Shown: piece after piece, positions 35,548 to 44,319 of the stretch
Numbering within the stretch: position 1 is the first letter of the stretch
Layout: every line of letters starts with the position of its first letter
Assembly (NCBI RefSeq): GCF_013364215.1
Contig: NZ_CP054923.1
Span: 1,240,001-1,304,000, forward strand
Origin: Verrucosispora sp. NA02020
GTDB lineage: Bacteria; Actinomycetota; Actinomycetes; Mycobacteriales; Micromonosporaceae
Length of the DNA stretch: 64,000 bases
Direction of reading: 5' to 3'
The notes under the pieces: model-generated
Databases searched by the model: none
The model's input: the letters and a program-made list of their open reading frames with translations, nothing else
Told to the model about the DNA's origin: nothing
Program-made: the position numbers and the translations under genes

Positions 35548-37104
35548 TCAGCCGGGCTGCTGGTCGCCGTACGTCCAGTCCGGCCGTAGTGTCGGCCGCA
35601 GGTCCCGCAGGCTGCGCTTGAGCACCTTGCCGGACGGGTTGGTGGGCAGCTCGGCCACCAGGTAGACCTCCTTGGGCACCTTGAAACCGCCGAGCCGCTC
35701 CCGGGCGTACGCGATCAGCTCCTCGGCGGCCAGCCCCGGGCGGCCCACCACGAACGCCACCGGCACCTCCACCCACACCGGGTGCGGCGCCGCCACCACC
35801 GAGACGGCCAGGACCAGCGGATGGCCGGCCAGGACGTTCTCGATCTCGGCGCTGGACATGTTCTCCCCGCCGCTGCGGATCATGTCCTTGAGGCGGTCCC
35901 GGATGTAGAGGTAGCCGTCGGCGTCGAAACAGCCCACGTCACCGGTGTGGAACCAGCCGTCGCGGAAGGCGGCACGGGTCGCCTCCGGGTCGTCGAGATA
36001 GCCGGGGCTCACCTTCGGCCCGCGCGCGATCACCTCGCCGTTCTCCCCCACCGGCACGTCGTCGCCGTTCGCGTCGACCACCCGCACCTGGACCCACGGC
36101 GCGGGGATGCCGACCGAGCCCTGCTTGCTCTGCGCGTGGGCGGCGTCCAGATAGGTCAACCCGCTGCACGTCTCGGTGAGACCGTAGCCCTCGATCAGCC
36201 GCGCGTTCGGGAACAGTGTGCGCGCCACCGCGTACAGGGCCGCGCTCACCTGGGAGTAGATCACCCAGCGCACCGAGGAGGGGTCGGCGTCCACCGTGTT
36301 CTCGCTCTCGCGCCGGAGCATGTCGAGCATCGTCGCGGCCATCACCATCCCGGTGATCCGCTCGGTGCCGATCGCCTCCAGCACGGCCGCCGGGGCGAAG
36401 CGTCGCTGGAGCACCATGCAGCCGCCGACGTGCCAGATGCCGTACCCGGGCAGGTCGGTGCCGCCGACGTGGTAGAGCGGCGCGAAGTTGAGGATCCGGT
36501 CGCCCGCCCGCAGCCCGAGTTCGACGATCTGGGCGTGCATGTTCATGTTCACGTTGCCGTGGGTGAGCAGCACGCCCTTGGGCAGGCTGGTGGTGCCGGA
36601 GGTGTAGACGATCCGTTGCAGCGCGTCCGGATCGAGGTCGGCGTCGGGCACCCGGGCGCCACGGTGGGCCTCGATCAGCGCCCGCAGGTCGGTCCAGCCG
36701 TCGCCGATCGGTTCCAGCGCGTACCGGCGTACCTGCGGCAGGCGGGCGGTGGCCAGGTCGGTCAGGTCGGCGAACTCGGGGACGGTCGCGACCGCGCACA
36801 CGTCGGCGTGTGCGAGCAGCCGCGCGATCTCGCCGGACGTCAGCCGGTAGTTCAGCGGCACGAAGACCGCGCCGAGCTTCGCCGCCGCCAGCGACAGGAT
36901 GAGGAACTCGGGCACGTTGTTCGCCACGATCGCGATCCGGTCGTCCCGGCCCAGCCCCTCGGCGGCGAGACCGGCCGCGAGCGCGTTGACGTCCTGGTCG
37001 AGCTGTCGGTGGGTCCACCGCCGGCCCTCGAACACCAGCGCGTCGTCGTCGCCGAAGCGCCGCGCGTTGCGGGCCAGCATGGCGGCCAGGTTGGCGGTGC
37101 TCAC
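35548..37104 (-). CDS. AMP-forming acyl-CoA ligase 3
   Basis: 518 residues, ANL superfamily: P-loop IVYTSGTTSLPKGVLLTHGN (Ser-Leu where Gly-Arg is commoner), A5 GYGLTETCSG, hinge TGDVGCFDADGYLYIRDRLKDMIRSGG and C-terminal Lys in PSGKVLKRSL. It shares the rare segment YLDAAHxQSK with the next upstream ligase, so the two are tandem paralogues. GTG 37104 overlaps that gene's stop by 4 bp. Last gene of the long unit that begins at 47607. Confidence 0.93.
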   Translation of the reverse strand: MSTANLAAMLARNARRFGDDDALVFEGRRWTHRQLDQDVNALAAGLAAEGLGRDDRIAIVANNVPEFLILSLAAAKLGAVFVPLNYRLTSGEIARLLAHADVCAVATVPEFADLTDLATARLPQVRRYALEPIGDGWTDLRALIEAHRGARVPDADLDPDALQRIVYTSGTTSLPKGVLLTHGNVNMNMHAQIVELGLRAGDRILNFAPLYHVGGTDLPGYGIWHVGGCMVLQRRFAPAAVLEAIGTERITGMVMAATMLDMLRRESENTVDADPSSVRWVIYSQVSAALYAVARTLFPNARLIEGYGLTETCSGLTYLDAAHAQSKQGSVGIPAPWVQVRVVDANGDDVPVGENGEVIARGPKVSPGYLDDPEATRAAFRDGWFHTGDVGCFDADGYLYIRDRLKDMIRSGGENMSSAEIENVLAGHPLVLAVSVVAAPHPVWVEVPVAFVVGRPGLAAEELIAYARERLGGFKVPKEVYLVAELPTNPSGKVLKRSLRDLRPTLRPDWTYGDQQPG

Positions 37105-38624
37105 CGGGCCGCCTCGATCTCGCGCAGCCCCTTCTTGAGCACCTTGCCGGAGTCGTTGCGCGGCAGCGTGGTGACCACCTCCACGTACTTCGGGACCTTG
37201 TACCGGGCCAGTTCGGCCCGGCAGTGCTCGCGCAGGTCCTCGCCGGTGACGGTGGCGCCGTCGCGCAGGATGACGAACGCCTTCGGCACCTCGTCCCAGG
37301 TCGGGTCCGGTACGCCGATGACGGCGACCTCGGCGACGTCCGGATGCTGCGCGAGAACCCTTTCGATCTCGGCGCTGGCGATGTTCTCCCCACCCGACTT
37401 GATCAGGTCGGCGCGCCGGTCGACGAACCACAGGTAGCCGTCGGCGTCGATCCGGCCCACGTCGCCGGTGAGGAACCAGCCGTCGCGGCGGGTCCGCCGG
37501 TTGGCCTCGTCGTCGTTCCAGTAGCCGGGCGACACCTTCTCGCCACGGACCACGATCTCCCCCTCCACCCCCGGTGGCACCGGCTGGAACCGCTCGTCGA
37601 CGATCTCGATCCGGACGCCCGGGAACGGTGCGCCGAGCGCGCCGAGCTTGCTCTGCTCGTGGGCGGCGTCGAGGTAGCAGGCGCCGTTGCACAGCTCGGT
37701 CATGCCGAACGTGTCGACCAGCCGGACGTGCGGCAGCCGCCGTTTCACCTCCTGCCGCACGCGCGGCGCGACCCCGGCGAACAGCAGGTAGCGCAGCGAC
37801 CGCAGGTCCGGCGGCTCGGCGAGGTCGAGCAGTCCGAAGAGGATCTGGGCGGCGAGGACCATGCCGGTGACGTGTTCCTCGGCGGCGACGCGGGCGATGT
37901 CGGCCGCCTTGAACGTCGGCGTCAACACCATCGTCGCGCCCGCGACGAAGGTGGCCAGGCCGGGTGCCTCCAGACCGCTGACGTGGAACAGCGGCGCGGA
38001 GACCAGGATCCGGTCCTGCGGGGTGAGTTCCAGTTCGAGCAGTTGGGCGAGGTGGTTGGCGGTCAGGTTGCCGTAGGTGTGGATCACACCCTTGGGGCGG
38101 GCCGTGGTGCCCGAGGTGTAGAGCAGGCGGTGCACGTCGCCGGGCTCCTTGGCCGCGTCCGGGACCCGGACGCCCGCCGGTTGGCCGGCCAGCAGGGCTG
38201 CCAGCCGCCGGGCGTCGCCGACCACCCGGTCGCCGTTGGCGACGGCGGTCCGCAGGCCGGTACCGGCCAGCAGCCGGCCCGCGTCGCCGGCGAAGTCGTC
38301 GTCGTAGAGCAGCGCGGTGATGCCGGCCTGGTCGATGACGTACGCCTGCTCGTTCGGGTGCAGCCGCCAGTTCAACGGCACCGAGATCGCGCCGATCCGG
38401 CTCAGGGCGAGCAGTTCGAGGACGTACGTGGCGGTGTTGCGCCCCAGTACGCCGACCAGTTCACCAGGGCCCAGCCCGGCCGCGAGCAGCGCCGCCGCGT
38501 GCCGGTCGACGTCGGCGTCCAGCTCGGCGTACGTCCACCGGGCCGCGCCGTCGACCAGGGCCTCCCGGTCGGCGCGGCGCAGGGCCTGCCGGCGCAGCGT
38601 CAGCGAGAAGTTGCTGCCCGCCAT
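37101..38624 (-). CDS. AMP-forming acyl-CoA ligase 4
   Basis: 507 residues, ANL superfamily: LLYTSGTTARPKGVIHTYGN, FGMTELCNG, TGDVGRIDADGYLWFVDRRADLIKSGG, Lys in DSGKVLKKGL. Paralogue of ligase 3 encoded directly downstream; the pair may handle an acid and its shortened product. The ATG shares one base with the VOC stop (TGATG), which fixes the start at 38624 rather than further upstream. Confidence 0.93.
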   Translation of the reverse strand: MAGSNFSLTLRRQALRRADREALVDGAARWTYAELDADVDRHAAALLAAGLGPGELVGVLGRNTATYVLELLALSRIGAISVPLNWRLHPNEQAYVIDQAGITALLYDDDFAGDAGRLLAGTGLRTAVANGDRVVGDARRLAALLAGQPAGVRVPDAAKEPGDVHRLLYTSGTTARPKGVIHTYGNLTANHLAQLLELELTPQDRILVSAPLFHVSGLEAPGLATFVAGATMVLTPTFKAADIARVAAEEHVTGMVLAAQILFGLLDLAEPPDLRSLRYLLFAGVAPRVRQEVKRRLPHVRLVDTFGMTELCNGACYLDAAHEQSKLGALGAPFPGVRIEIVDERFQPVPPGVEGEIVVRGEKVSPGYWNDDEANRRTRRDGWFLTGDVGRIDADGYLWFVDRRADLIKSGGENIASAEIERVLAQHPDVAEVAVIGVPDPTWDEVPKAFVILRDGATVTGEDLREHCRAELARYKVPKYVEVVTTLPRNDSGKVLKKGLREIEAAR

Positions 38625-39118
38625 CAGCCGTCCGCCTCCCGCCGCCGGGCGAGGATCTCCTCCCGCGACGGCAGCGACACGAACTCCAACAGGTTGCCGT
38701 CGAGGTCGCGGGCCGCGAACGCGGTGATGTACCCGTAGTTCTCCAGCAGCACCCGGTTCGGCGGGGTGAGGCACTCGGCGCCGAGCGACACCAGTCGGGC
38801 GTGCAGCTCGTCCATCTCGTCCACCGGCACCGCGAAGCTGAGCAGGAAGGGGCCCAGTTCCAGGTGCCCACCGGTGGCGGTCCGGGTCGGGGTGCCGTTC
38901 CACTCGATGAGTTCGAGCTGGCCGATCTGGCTAGGCCCCTGGAGGTACTGCACCCGGCCGGTGGTGCCGGCGGGCAGCCCCAGCGACACCTCGATGCCCG
39001 GCCCGCCGACGTCGGTACGCAGCGTGCGGCGGTAGCCCAGCGCCTGCTCGTAGAAGTCGGCGGCCCGGTCGACGTCGGAGACGGTCACCGCCACGTGGTG
39101 CACTTCGCTGACCGGCAT
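38624..39118 (-). CDS. VOC-superfamily protein
   Basis: 164 residues. Two beta-alpha-beta-beta-beta modules are visible (VHHVAVTVSDVDRAADFYEQALGYRR and PFLLSFAVPVDEMDELHARLVSLGAE, ending DLDGNLLEFVSLPS). His at 7-8 and the C-terminal Glu are in place for a metal site, as in glyoxalase I, methylmalonyl-CoA epimerase and ring-cleaving dioxygenases. It sits between the SDR and ligase genes. Confidence 0.88.
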   Translation of the reverse strand: MPVSEVHHVAVTVSDVDRAADFYEQALGYRRTLRTDVGGPGIEVSLGLPAGTTGRVQYLQGPSQIGQLELIEWNGTPTRTATGGHLELGPFLLSFAVPVDEMDELHARLVSLGAECLTPPNRVLLENYGYITAFAARDLDGNLLEFVSLPSREEILARRREADG

Positions 39119-39119
39119 G

Positions 39120-40043
39120 TCATTCGCCTTCCGTACGGTCCGACGGGCCGGACAGGGCCTGCTGGATCAGGGCGACCTCGTCGGCACCGCTCTCCGGCAC
39201 GATGAAGTCGTCCAGCCGGCAGATGTCGTCGATCGAGTCGAGGATGTCGTCGGGCGAGGCCGGTGCGACGCCGCCGTACCAACCGGGCGTGACGCCCAGG
39301 AAGATCCGCCCGACCCGGCCGCCGCCGACGGTGAGGATGTGCCGGTTGAGCTGGCACTGTTCGGAGGCGAGGAAGGTGGCCACCGACGCGACGTGCTGCG
39401 GGTCGAACCGCTCGGTCAGGTCGCCGAGGAGGTTCTCGGTCATCCGGGTCGCGGCGGTGGGGGCGATCGCGTTGACCAGGATGCCCCGGCGGGCGCCCTC
39501 CAGCGCGAGCACGTTCATCAGGCCGACCAGGCCGGCCTTGGCCGCGCCGTAGTTGGCCTGCCCGAAGTTGCCGAACAGCCCGGACGACGAGCTGGTCAGC
39601 ACGATCCGGCCGTAGCCCTGCCCGACGAGGTGCGGCCAGGCGGGCCGCAGCACGTGGAACGCGCCGGCCAGGTGCACGTCGAGGACGGCGGTGACGTCCT
39701 CCTCGGCCATCTTCGCCAGCGTCCGGTCGCGCAGGATGCCGGCGTTGTGGATGATCCCGTCCACCCGCCCGTAGGCGTCGATGGCGCGGCCGACCAGGTC
39801 CGCGCCGCCGGCTGCGGTGGCCACCGAGTCGGTGGACGCGACGGCGGTGCCGCCGGCCGCGCGGATCTCGTCGACCACGGTCTGCGCGGCACCGGAGGAG
39901 CCCGAGCCGTCGACCGCGCCGCCGAGGTCGTTGACGACCACCTTGGCGCCGCGCGCGGCGAGCGTGTGGGCGTGCGCCCGGCCGATGCCGTTGCCCGCGC
40001 CGGTGACGATGACGACCCGGCCGTCCAGGCTGACCCGGCTCAT
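39120..40043 (-). CDS. SDR-family (3R)-hydroxyacyl-CoA dehydrogenase-like protein
   Basis: 307 residues. TGAGNGIGRAHAHTLAARGAKVVVNDLGG is the N-terminal signature of MFE-2/17beta-HSD4-type (3R)-hydroxyacyl-CoA dehydrogenases. Then come IIHNAGILRD, Ser in LTSSSSGLFGNFGQ and the catalytic YGAAK. It would oxidise a 3-hydroxyacyl-CoA formed by the MaoC-type hydratase encoded at 49915. It overlaps the thiolase stop by 4 bp, matching the order of beta-oxidation steps. Confidence 0.9.
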   Translation of the reverse strand: MSRVSLDGRVVIVTGAGNGIGRAHAHTLAARGAKVVVNDLGGAVDGSGSSGAAQTVVDEIRAAGGTAVASTDSVATAAGGADLVGRAIDAYGRVDGIIHNAGILRDRTLAKMAEEDVTAVLDVHLAGAFHVLRPAWPHLVGQGYGRIVLTSSSSGLFGNFGQANYGAAKAGLVGLMNVLALEGARRGILVNAIAPTAATRMTENLLGDLTERFDPQHVASVATFLASEQCQLNRHILTVGGGRVGRIFLGVTPGWYGGVAPASPDDILDSIDDICRLDDFIVPESGADEVALIQQALSGPSDRTEGE

Positions 40044-41224
40044 CGCTCGCTCCCCAGGACCGCGACGAACGCGACGCAGGAACCCGGCTGGCCGCCCAGG
40101 TTCTGGGCCACCGCCACCCGGGCGTCGGGCACCTGCCGGGCGCCGGCCTCACCCCGCAGTTGGGTGAAGCACTCGAAGACCATCCGCAGCCCGGTGGCCC
40201 CGATCGGGTGGCCGAACGACTTCAGCCCGCCGTCGGTGTTGACCGGCAGCGCGCCACCGAGGTCGTACCGGCCGTCGAGGATGTCGCGCCATGCCTTTCC
40301 GCGCGCCGAGAATCCCAGGTCCTCCATCAACACCACCTCCGTCGGCGTGAAACAGTCGTGCACCTCGGCCAGCGAGATCTCGGTGGCCGGGTCGGTGATC
40401 CCCGCCTGCTCGTACGCCTGCCGCGCCGCCTCCACCACCTCGGGGAAGGTGGTGAAGTCGTAGCCGTCGGCGGCCAGCCCGGCACCGGACCCGGCGACGA
40501 AGCCCATCCCGCGCAGGAAGATCGGCTTGTCGGTGTACCGGTAGGCGTCCTCGGCGCGGACCAGCACAGCCGCCGCCGCGCCGTCGGAGACACCGGAACA
40601 GTCCAGCACGCCGAGGTCCCCGGCGATCCGGGGCGAGCGCTCCACGGCCTCGGCGGAGACCGCCTTACGGAACTGGGCGCGCTCGTTCAACGCGCCGTTC
40701 GCGTGGTTCTTCGTCGCGACCTTCGTCAGGGCGCTCCGCATGTCCCGGGCGTCGACCCCGTACGCGCGCTGGTAGGCGGGGGCGAGCAGGGAGAACCCGG
40801 CCGGCGCGGTCCAGTCCACGTCGGTGCCGTCGGCCGGTGGGAAGACCGCCGACAGGCCGGAGTACGACGAGTCCTTCAGCTTCTCCACGCCGGTCGCCAT
40901 CACCATGTCGTACGCGCCGGAGGCCACCGCGAACGCGGCGTTGCGCAACGCCTCCGAGCCGGTGGCGCAGTAGTTCTCCACCCGCGTGACGGGCTTGCCG
41001 ACCAGCCGCAACGGGCGGGCCAGCGTCTGCCCGGACATGCCGGAGCCCTGGGTGCCGACCCAGAACGCGTCGACGTCGTCGAGGGTCAGGCGGGGTTGGG
41101 ACGCCACGCACTCGCGGACCGCGTCGACCAGCAGGTCGTCGGCGGAGGAGTGCCAGTGGTCCCGGAACGGGGTGCAGCCCATCGCGACGATCGCGACGTC
41201 GTGGGCCAATCGCCTACTGGCCAT
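40040..41224 (-). CDS. Thiolase-family protein (SCP2-type), probable DUF35 partner
   Basis: 394 residues. The nucleophile region is ENYCATGSEALRNAA; later come AEVHDCFTPTEVV and FGHPIGATGLRM. The second thiolase Cys (CxGGGxG) reads QNLGGQPG, as in SCP2/lipid-transfer thiolases. Such proteins either cleave 3-ketoacyl-CoA or, with a DUF35 partner, act as retro-aldolases (Ltp2-ChsH2 of steroid degradation). The start overlaps the end of a DUF35 gene by 11 bp, which favours a complex. Confidence 0.92.
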   Translation of the reverse strand: MASRRLAHDVAIVAMGCTPFRDHWHSSADDLLVDAVRECVASQPRLTLDDVDAFWVGTQGSGMSGQTLARPLRLVGKPVTRVENYCATGSEALRNAAFAVASGAYDMVMATGVEKLKDSSYSGLSAVFPPADGTDVDWTAPAGFSLLAPAYQRAYGVDARDMRSALTKVATKNHANGALNERAQFRKAVSAEAVERSPRIAGDLGVLDCSGVSDGAAAAVLVRAEDAYRYTDKPIFLRGMGFVAGSGAGLAADGYDFTTFPEVVEAARQAYEQAGITDPATEISLAEVHDCFTPTEVVLMEDLGFSARGKAWRDILDGRYDLGGALPVNTDGGLKSFGHPIGATGLRMVFECFTQLRGEAGARQVPDARVAVAQNLGGQPGSCVAFVAVLGSER

Positions 41225-42617
41225 CGAGGGTGTCCTTCCTCGGGCGGAGTTTCCAGAAGTAGTTGTGGATCGCGTCGGTGGTCCACAACCGTCGGAAGGT
41301 GGGTGTCATCGACATCCCGACGACCACGTCGGCGGGGTCGACGTCGGTCGCGTACGCGCTGAGCCGACCACCGCCGTCCACGTCGGCGACGACGATCGCC
41401 ACCTCCGGTTCGGGCATGGTCGTCAGGTGGTCACGGGTCGACGAGACGACCTGGGCGGTGCGGTCGCGCAGCGAGACGGTGGTGGTGGGCTCCGCCGAGG
41501 CGGCGACGACGCCGCAGCGGGCGCAGACCCGGCTGGGCGGGGTGGTGACCGTGTCGCAGGCGGTGCAGCGGCTGCCCTCCAGCCGGTACTTCCAACCGGC
41601 GCGTCGGTGCATCGGCGGGGCGGCCGGTGCCGGTGCCGCCGGGCGGGCCGGGCCCTGCACGTCCAGCAGACCCCGCCAGCGCAGGTAGCGGCCGTAGCCG
41701 AGGCGGTGCCGCGGGTCGAGCTGGGCCCGGACGGACGGTCCGCCGCGCGCCGCGCGGACCTGGTCGCCCACCCGCAGGACGAACGCGTCGGCGCCCTCGG
41801 TGACCGACAGCAGCAGGATGTGCTGGCCGGGTTCGGCCTCGTCGAGCGTGGCGGCGAGCAGCAGGCCCGGGTGGGCGGCACCGGTGAAGCCGGTGAGCCG
41901 TTCGACCGCCGCGTCCTGACCCGTACCGCCGAGCGCGCGCCGCAGGGCCGCCGCGCACCGGGCGTTGGACGACGACACGACCACGTGGTCGACGCCGTCC
42001 CGGCCGGCCTCGGTCAGAGCCCGCCGGGCCACGTCGAGCCCCGCCTCGGCGAGGACCTCCGCGGTGAACCGCTCGTCCCAGACCCGGTCGTGCCGCTCCC
42101 CCGGCAACCGCCAGCGTTCCAGCAGCTCCACGGTCCGGCCGGTGCGGGCGAGCAGGACGGCGGCGCGGGTGCCGCCACCCACGTACGCGGCGGCGGCATC
42201 GCCCTGGGCCAGTTCGTCGGGCGCGCCCGGTCGGGTGGTCCGTACGTCGGCCAGGGCGGCCATCGCGCCGGTCCGCAGGACCGTGTCGAGCGCGACCGCG
42301 CCGGACCGGTGGCCGTGCAGGTCGACCGCGCTGATCCCGGGGTCCAGGCCGACGGCCTCGTGCACCACCGTGGCGGAGGTCTTCCCCTGGTAGGGGGCGC
42401 TCGTGGTGGCCAGCAGCAGGTGCCGGTCCGTCAAGGTGCCGGCGGCGATGTGCCGCAGCGCCTCGACGGCCATGGTGATGCTGTCCTCGTCGAAGGCGGC
42501 GACGCCGCGTACCGGTCCACCGGCGCGGGGCGGTCCGGTCGCGTCGATCCTGTTGTCGTCGAGCGCGTACGCCGGAAGGTACGCCGCGTACGCGTCGATG
42601 CCGTGCTGCTCGTGCAT
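41214..42617 (-). CDS. HMG-CoA-synthase-like/DUF35 (zinc ribbon-OB fold) protein
   Basis: 467 residues in two parts. Residues 1-310 have a thiolase/HMG-CoA-synthase-like fold without an obvious catalytic Cys (KTSATVVHEAVGL, SSSNARCAAALRRALGG). Residues about 325-460 are DUF35: a zinc ribbon CTAC...CARC followed by an OB fold (VVSSTRDHLTTMP). DUF35 proteins bind acyl-CoA and complete the active sites of partner thiolases or aldolases. ATG 42617 has AAGGAG upstream, at somewhat long spacing. It is co-transcribed with the thiolase and, 17 bp upstream, the ABC importer. Confidence 0.85.
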   Translation of the reverse strand: MHEQHGIDAYAAYLPAYALDDNRIDATGPPRAGGPVRGVAAFDEDSITMAVEALRHIAAGTLTDRHLLLATTSAPYQGKTSATVVHEAVGLDPGISAVDLHGHRSGAVALDTVLRTGAMAALADVRTTRPGAPDELAQGDAAAAYVGGGTRAAVLLARTGRTVELLERWRLPGERHDRVWDERFTAEVLAEAGLDVARRALTEAGRDGVDHVVVSSSNARCAAALRRALGGTGQDAAVERLTGFTGAAHPGLLLAATLDEAEPGQHILLLSVTEGADAFVLRVGDQVRAARGGPSVRAQLDPRHRLGYGRYLRWRGLLDVQGPARPAAPAPAAPPMHRRAGWKYRLEGSRCTACDTVTTPPSRVCARCGVVAASAEPTTTVSLRDRTAQVVSSTRDHLTTMPEPEVAIVVADVDGGGRLSAYATDVDPADVVVGMSMTPTFRRLWTTDAIHNYFWKLRPRKDTLDGQ

Positions 42618-42634
42618 GGGTGCCGGGTTCTCCT

Positions 42635-43426
42635 TCAGCTCCACGAGGGAATGGCGGCGAGCAGTCGCCGCGTGTAGTCCTGCTCCGGCCGGTCCAGTAC
42701 GCGTTCGGCGTCCCCCTCCTCGACGACGCGTCCCCCGCTCATCACCGCGATGCGGTCGCACAGGTCGCTGGCGAGCATCAGGTCGTGGGTGACGAAGAGC
42801 AGGCCGATGCCGAGTTCGTCGACCAGGGTGCGGAACAGCTCGACGACCTTGGTCTGGGTGGTCACGTCGAGGGCGGTGGTGCACTCGTCGGCGATCACCA
42901 GCGAGGGGCGGGTGACGACGGCGAGGCCGATGGCGACCCGCTGCTTCAACCCGCCGGAGAGCTGGTGGGGGTAGCTGTCCAGCACCCGGGTCGGGTCGGT
43001 GATGCGCATCTGCTCCAGCACCTGCACCGAGCGACGTTCGATCTCGGCCCGGGTGATGCCGGGAACGTGTCGTCGCAGCACCTCGGCGAGGTGGACACGG
43101 ACCTTCATCAGCGGGTTCAGCGAGCGCGACGCGTCCTGGAACACCATGCCCACGGCGCTGCCACGGACCCGTCCGGTGCGGTCCACCCCGGGGGCCACCA
43201 CCACGTCACCGGCGAGCGTGACCGAACCCTGCTCCACCCGGACGTTGCGTTCCAGCAGCCCGACGACGCAGCGGGCCAGGGTGGTCTTGCCGCTGCCGGA
43301 CTCGCCGACCACCCCGACGATCTGGCCGCCCCGCACCTCGAGGTCGACGGTGTCGAGCAGCCGCAGGTCGTCGGTGGCGAGCCGGGCGGTGACGGAGAGA
43401 CCGCTGATGGTCAGCAGGTCGGTCAT
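42635..43426 (-). CDS. Oligopeptide-type ABC transporter ATPase
   Basis: 263 residues, DppD/OppD type: Walker A GESGSGKTT, Q-loop FQDASRSLNPLMKV, signature LSGGLKQRVAIGLAV (Leu-Lys for the usual Gln/Met-Arg), Walker B LVIADECTTALDVT with Cys after Glu, switch VTHD. The start overlaps the permease stop by 4 bp. Part of a five-gene importer inside the catabolic operon. Confidence 0.92.
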   Translation of the reverse strand: MTDLLTISGLSVTARLATDDLRLLDTVDLEVRGGQIVGVVGESGSGKTTLARCVVGLLERNVRVEQGSVTLAGDVVVAPGVDRTGRVRGSAVGMVFQDASRSLNPLMKVRVHLAEVLRRHVPGITRAEIERRSVQVLEQMRITDPTRVLDSYPHQLSGGLKQRVAIGLAVVTRPSLVIADECTTALDVTTQTKVVELFRTLVDELGIGLLFVTHDLMLASDLCDRIAVMSGGRVVEEGDAERVLDRPEQDYTRRLLAAIPSWS

Positions 43427-44319
43427 CGGCGCCTCTTCCGTGGGTCGTGGTGGGTGAGCAGCGCGTCGCCGAGCAGGTTGACCAGCAGCACCAGCAGGGT
43501 GATGGCGAGGCCGGGGAAGAACGCGAGCCACCAGGCCTGGCTCAACTCGTCCTGACCGGAGGCGAGCATCGAGCCCCAGCTCGCCCGCGCGGGTCCGACC
43601 CCCAGGCCGAGGAAGCTCAACGCGCTCTCGATCAGGATCGCGGTGCCGACCTGGAGCGTGCCGAGCGCGACGATGGTCCCGGCGAGGTTGGGCAGGACGT
43701 GCCGGAAGACGATCCGGGCCTCGGAGGCGCCGGCGGCGCGCAGCCCGATCACGAACTGGCGTTCGCGTACGGCCAGGGTGGCCGCGCGGGTGACCCGGGC
43801 GCAGACCGCCCAGCCGGTGAGCGCCAGCACCAGGAACAGCACCGGCAGCGAGCTGCCCCGGTTCGAGATGATCGCGAGGGCGACCAGGATGAACGGCAGG
43901 GCGAGCTGGGCGTCGATGAGGATCGAGATGACCCGGTCGACCCAGCCCCGGAAATAGCCGGCCAGCACGCCCAGCAGCGTGCCGGGGCCGATGGCGACCA
44001 GCGCGCCGACCAGGCCGATCATGATGGTGAGCTGGCCGGCGGAGACGAACTGGGTCAGCAGGTCCTGGCCGAGCTTGTCGGTGCCGAGCGGGTGTGCCCA
44101 GCTCCCGCCGTCGAGGAAGCCGGGCGGCTGGCGGGTCGCGTCCAGGTTCTGCCCGCGCTCGGGCAGCAGCCCGGTGAACGGCAGGACGAACACCAGGACG
44201 GCGACCACGGCCAGCGGCAGGGACAGCCAGAACACCGAGGTACGCGCGCGTCGGGCGGTGCGTGCCGGCGGCACCGGCGCGGTGACCGGGTCAAGTTCGA
44301 GTTGGCTCACGGCACTCAC
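43423..44319 (-). CDS. Oligopeptide-type ABC permease (DppC-like)
   Basis: 298 residues, with HPLGTDKLGQDLLTQFVSAGQ and the EAA loop FVIGLRAAGASEARIVFRHVLPN, then SFLGLGVGPARASWGSMLA. This is the standard DppC layout with six membrane spans. GTG 44319 overlaps the DppB-like stop by 4 bp. Confidence 0.93.
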   Translation of the reverse strand: MSAVSQLELDPVTAPVPPARTARRARTSVFWLSLPLAVVAVLVFVLPFTGLLPERGQNLDATRQPPGFLDGGSWAHPLGTDKLGQDLLTQFVSAGQLTIMIGLVGALVAIGPGTLLGVLAGYFRGWVDRVISILIDAQLALPFILVALAIISNRGSSLPVLFLVLALTGWAVCARVTRAATLAVRERQFVIGLRAAGASEARIVFRHVLPNLAGTIVALGTLQVGTAILIESALSFLGLGVGPARASWGSMLASGQDELSQAWWLAFFPGLAITLLVLLVNLLGDALLTHHDPRKRRR

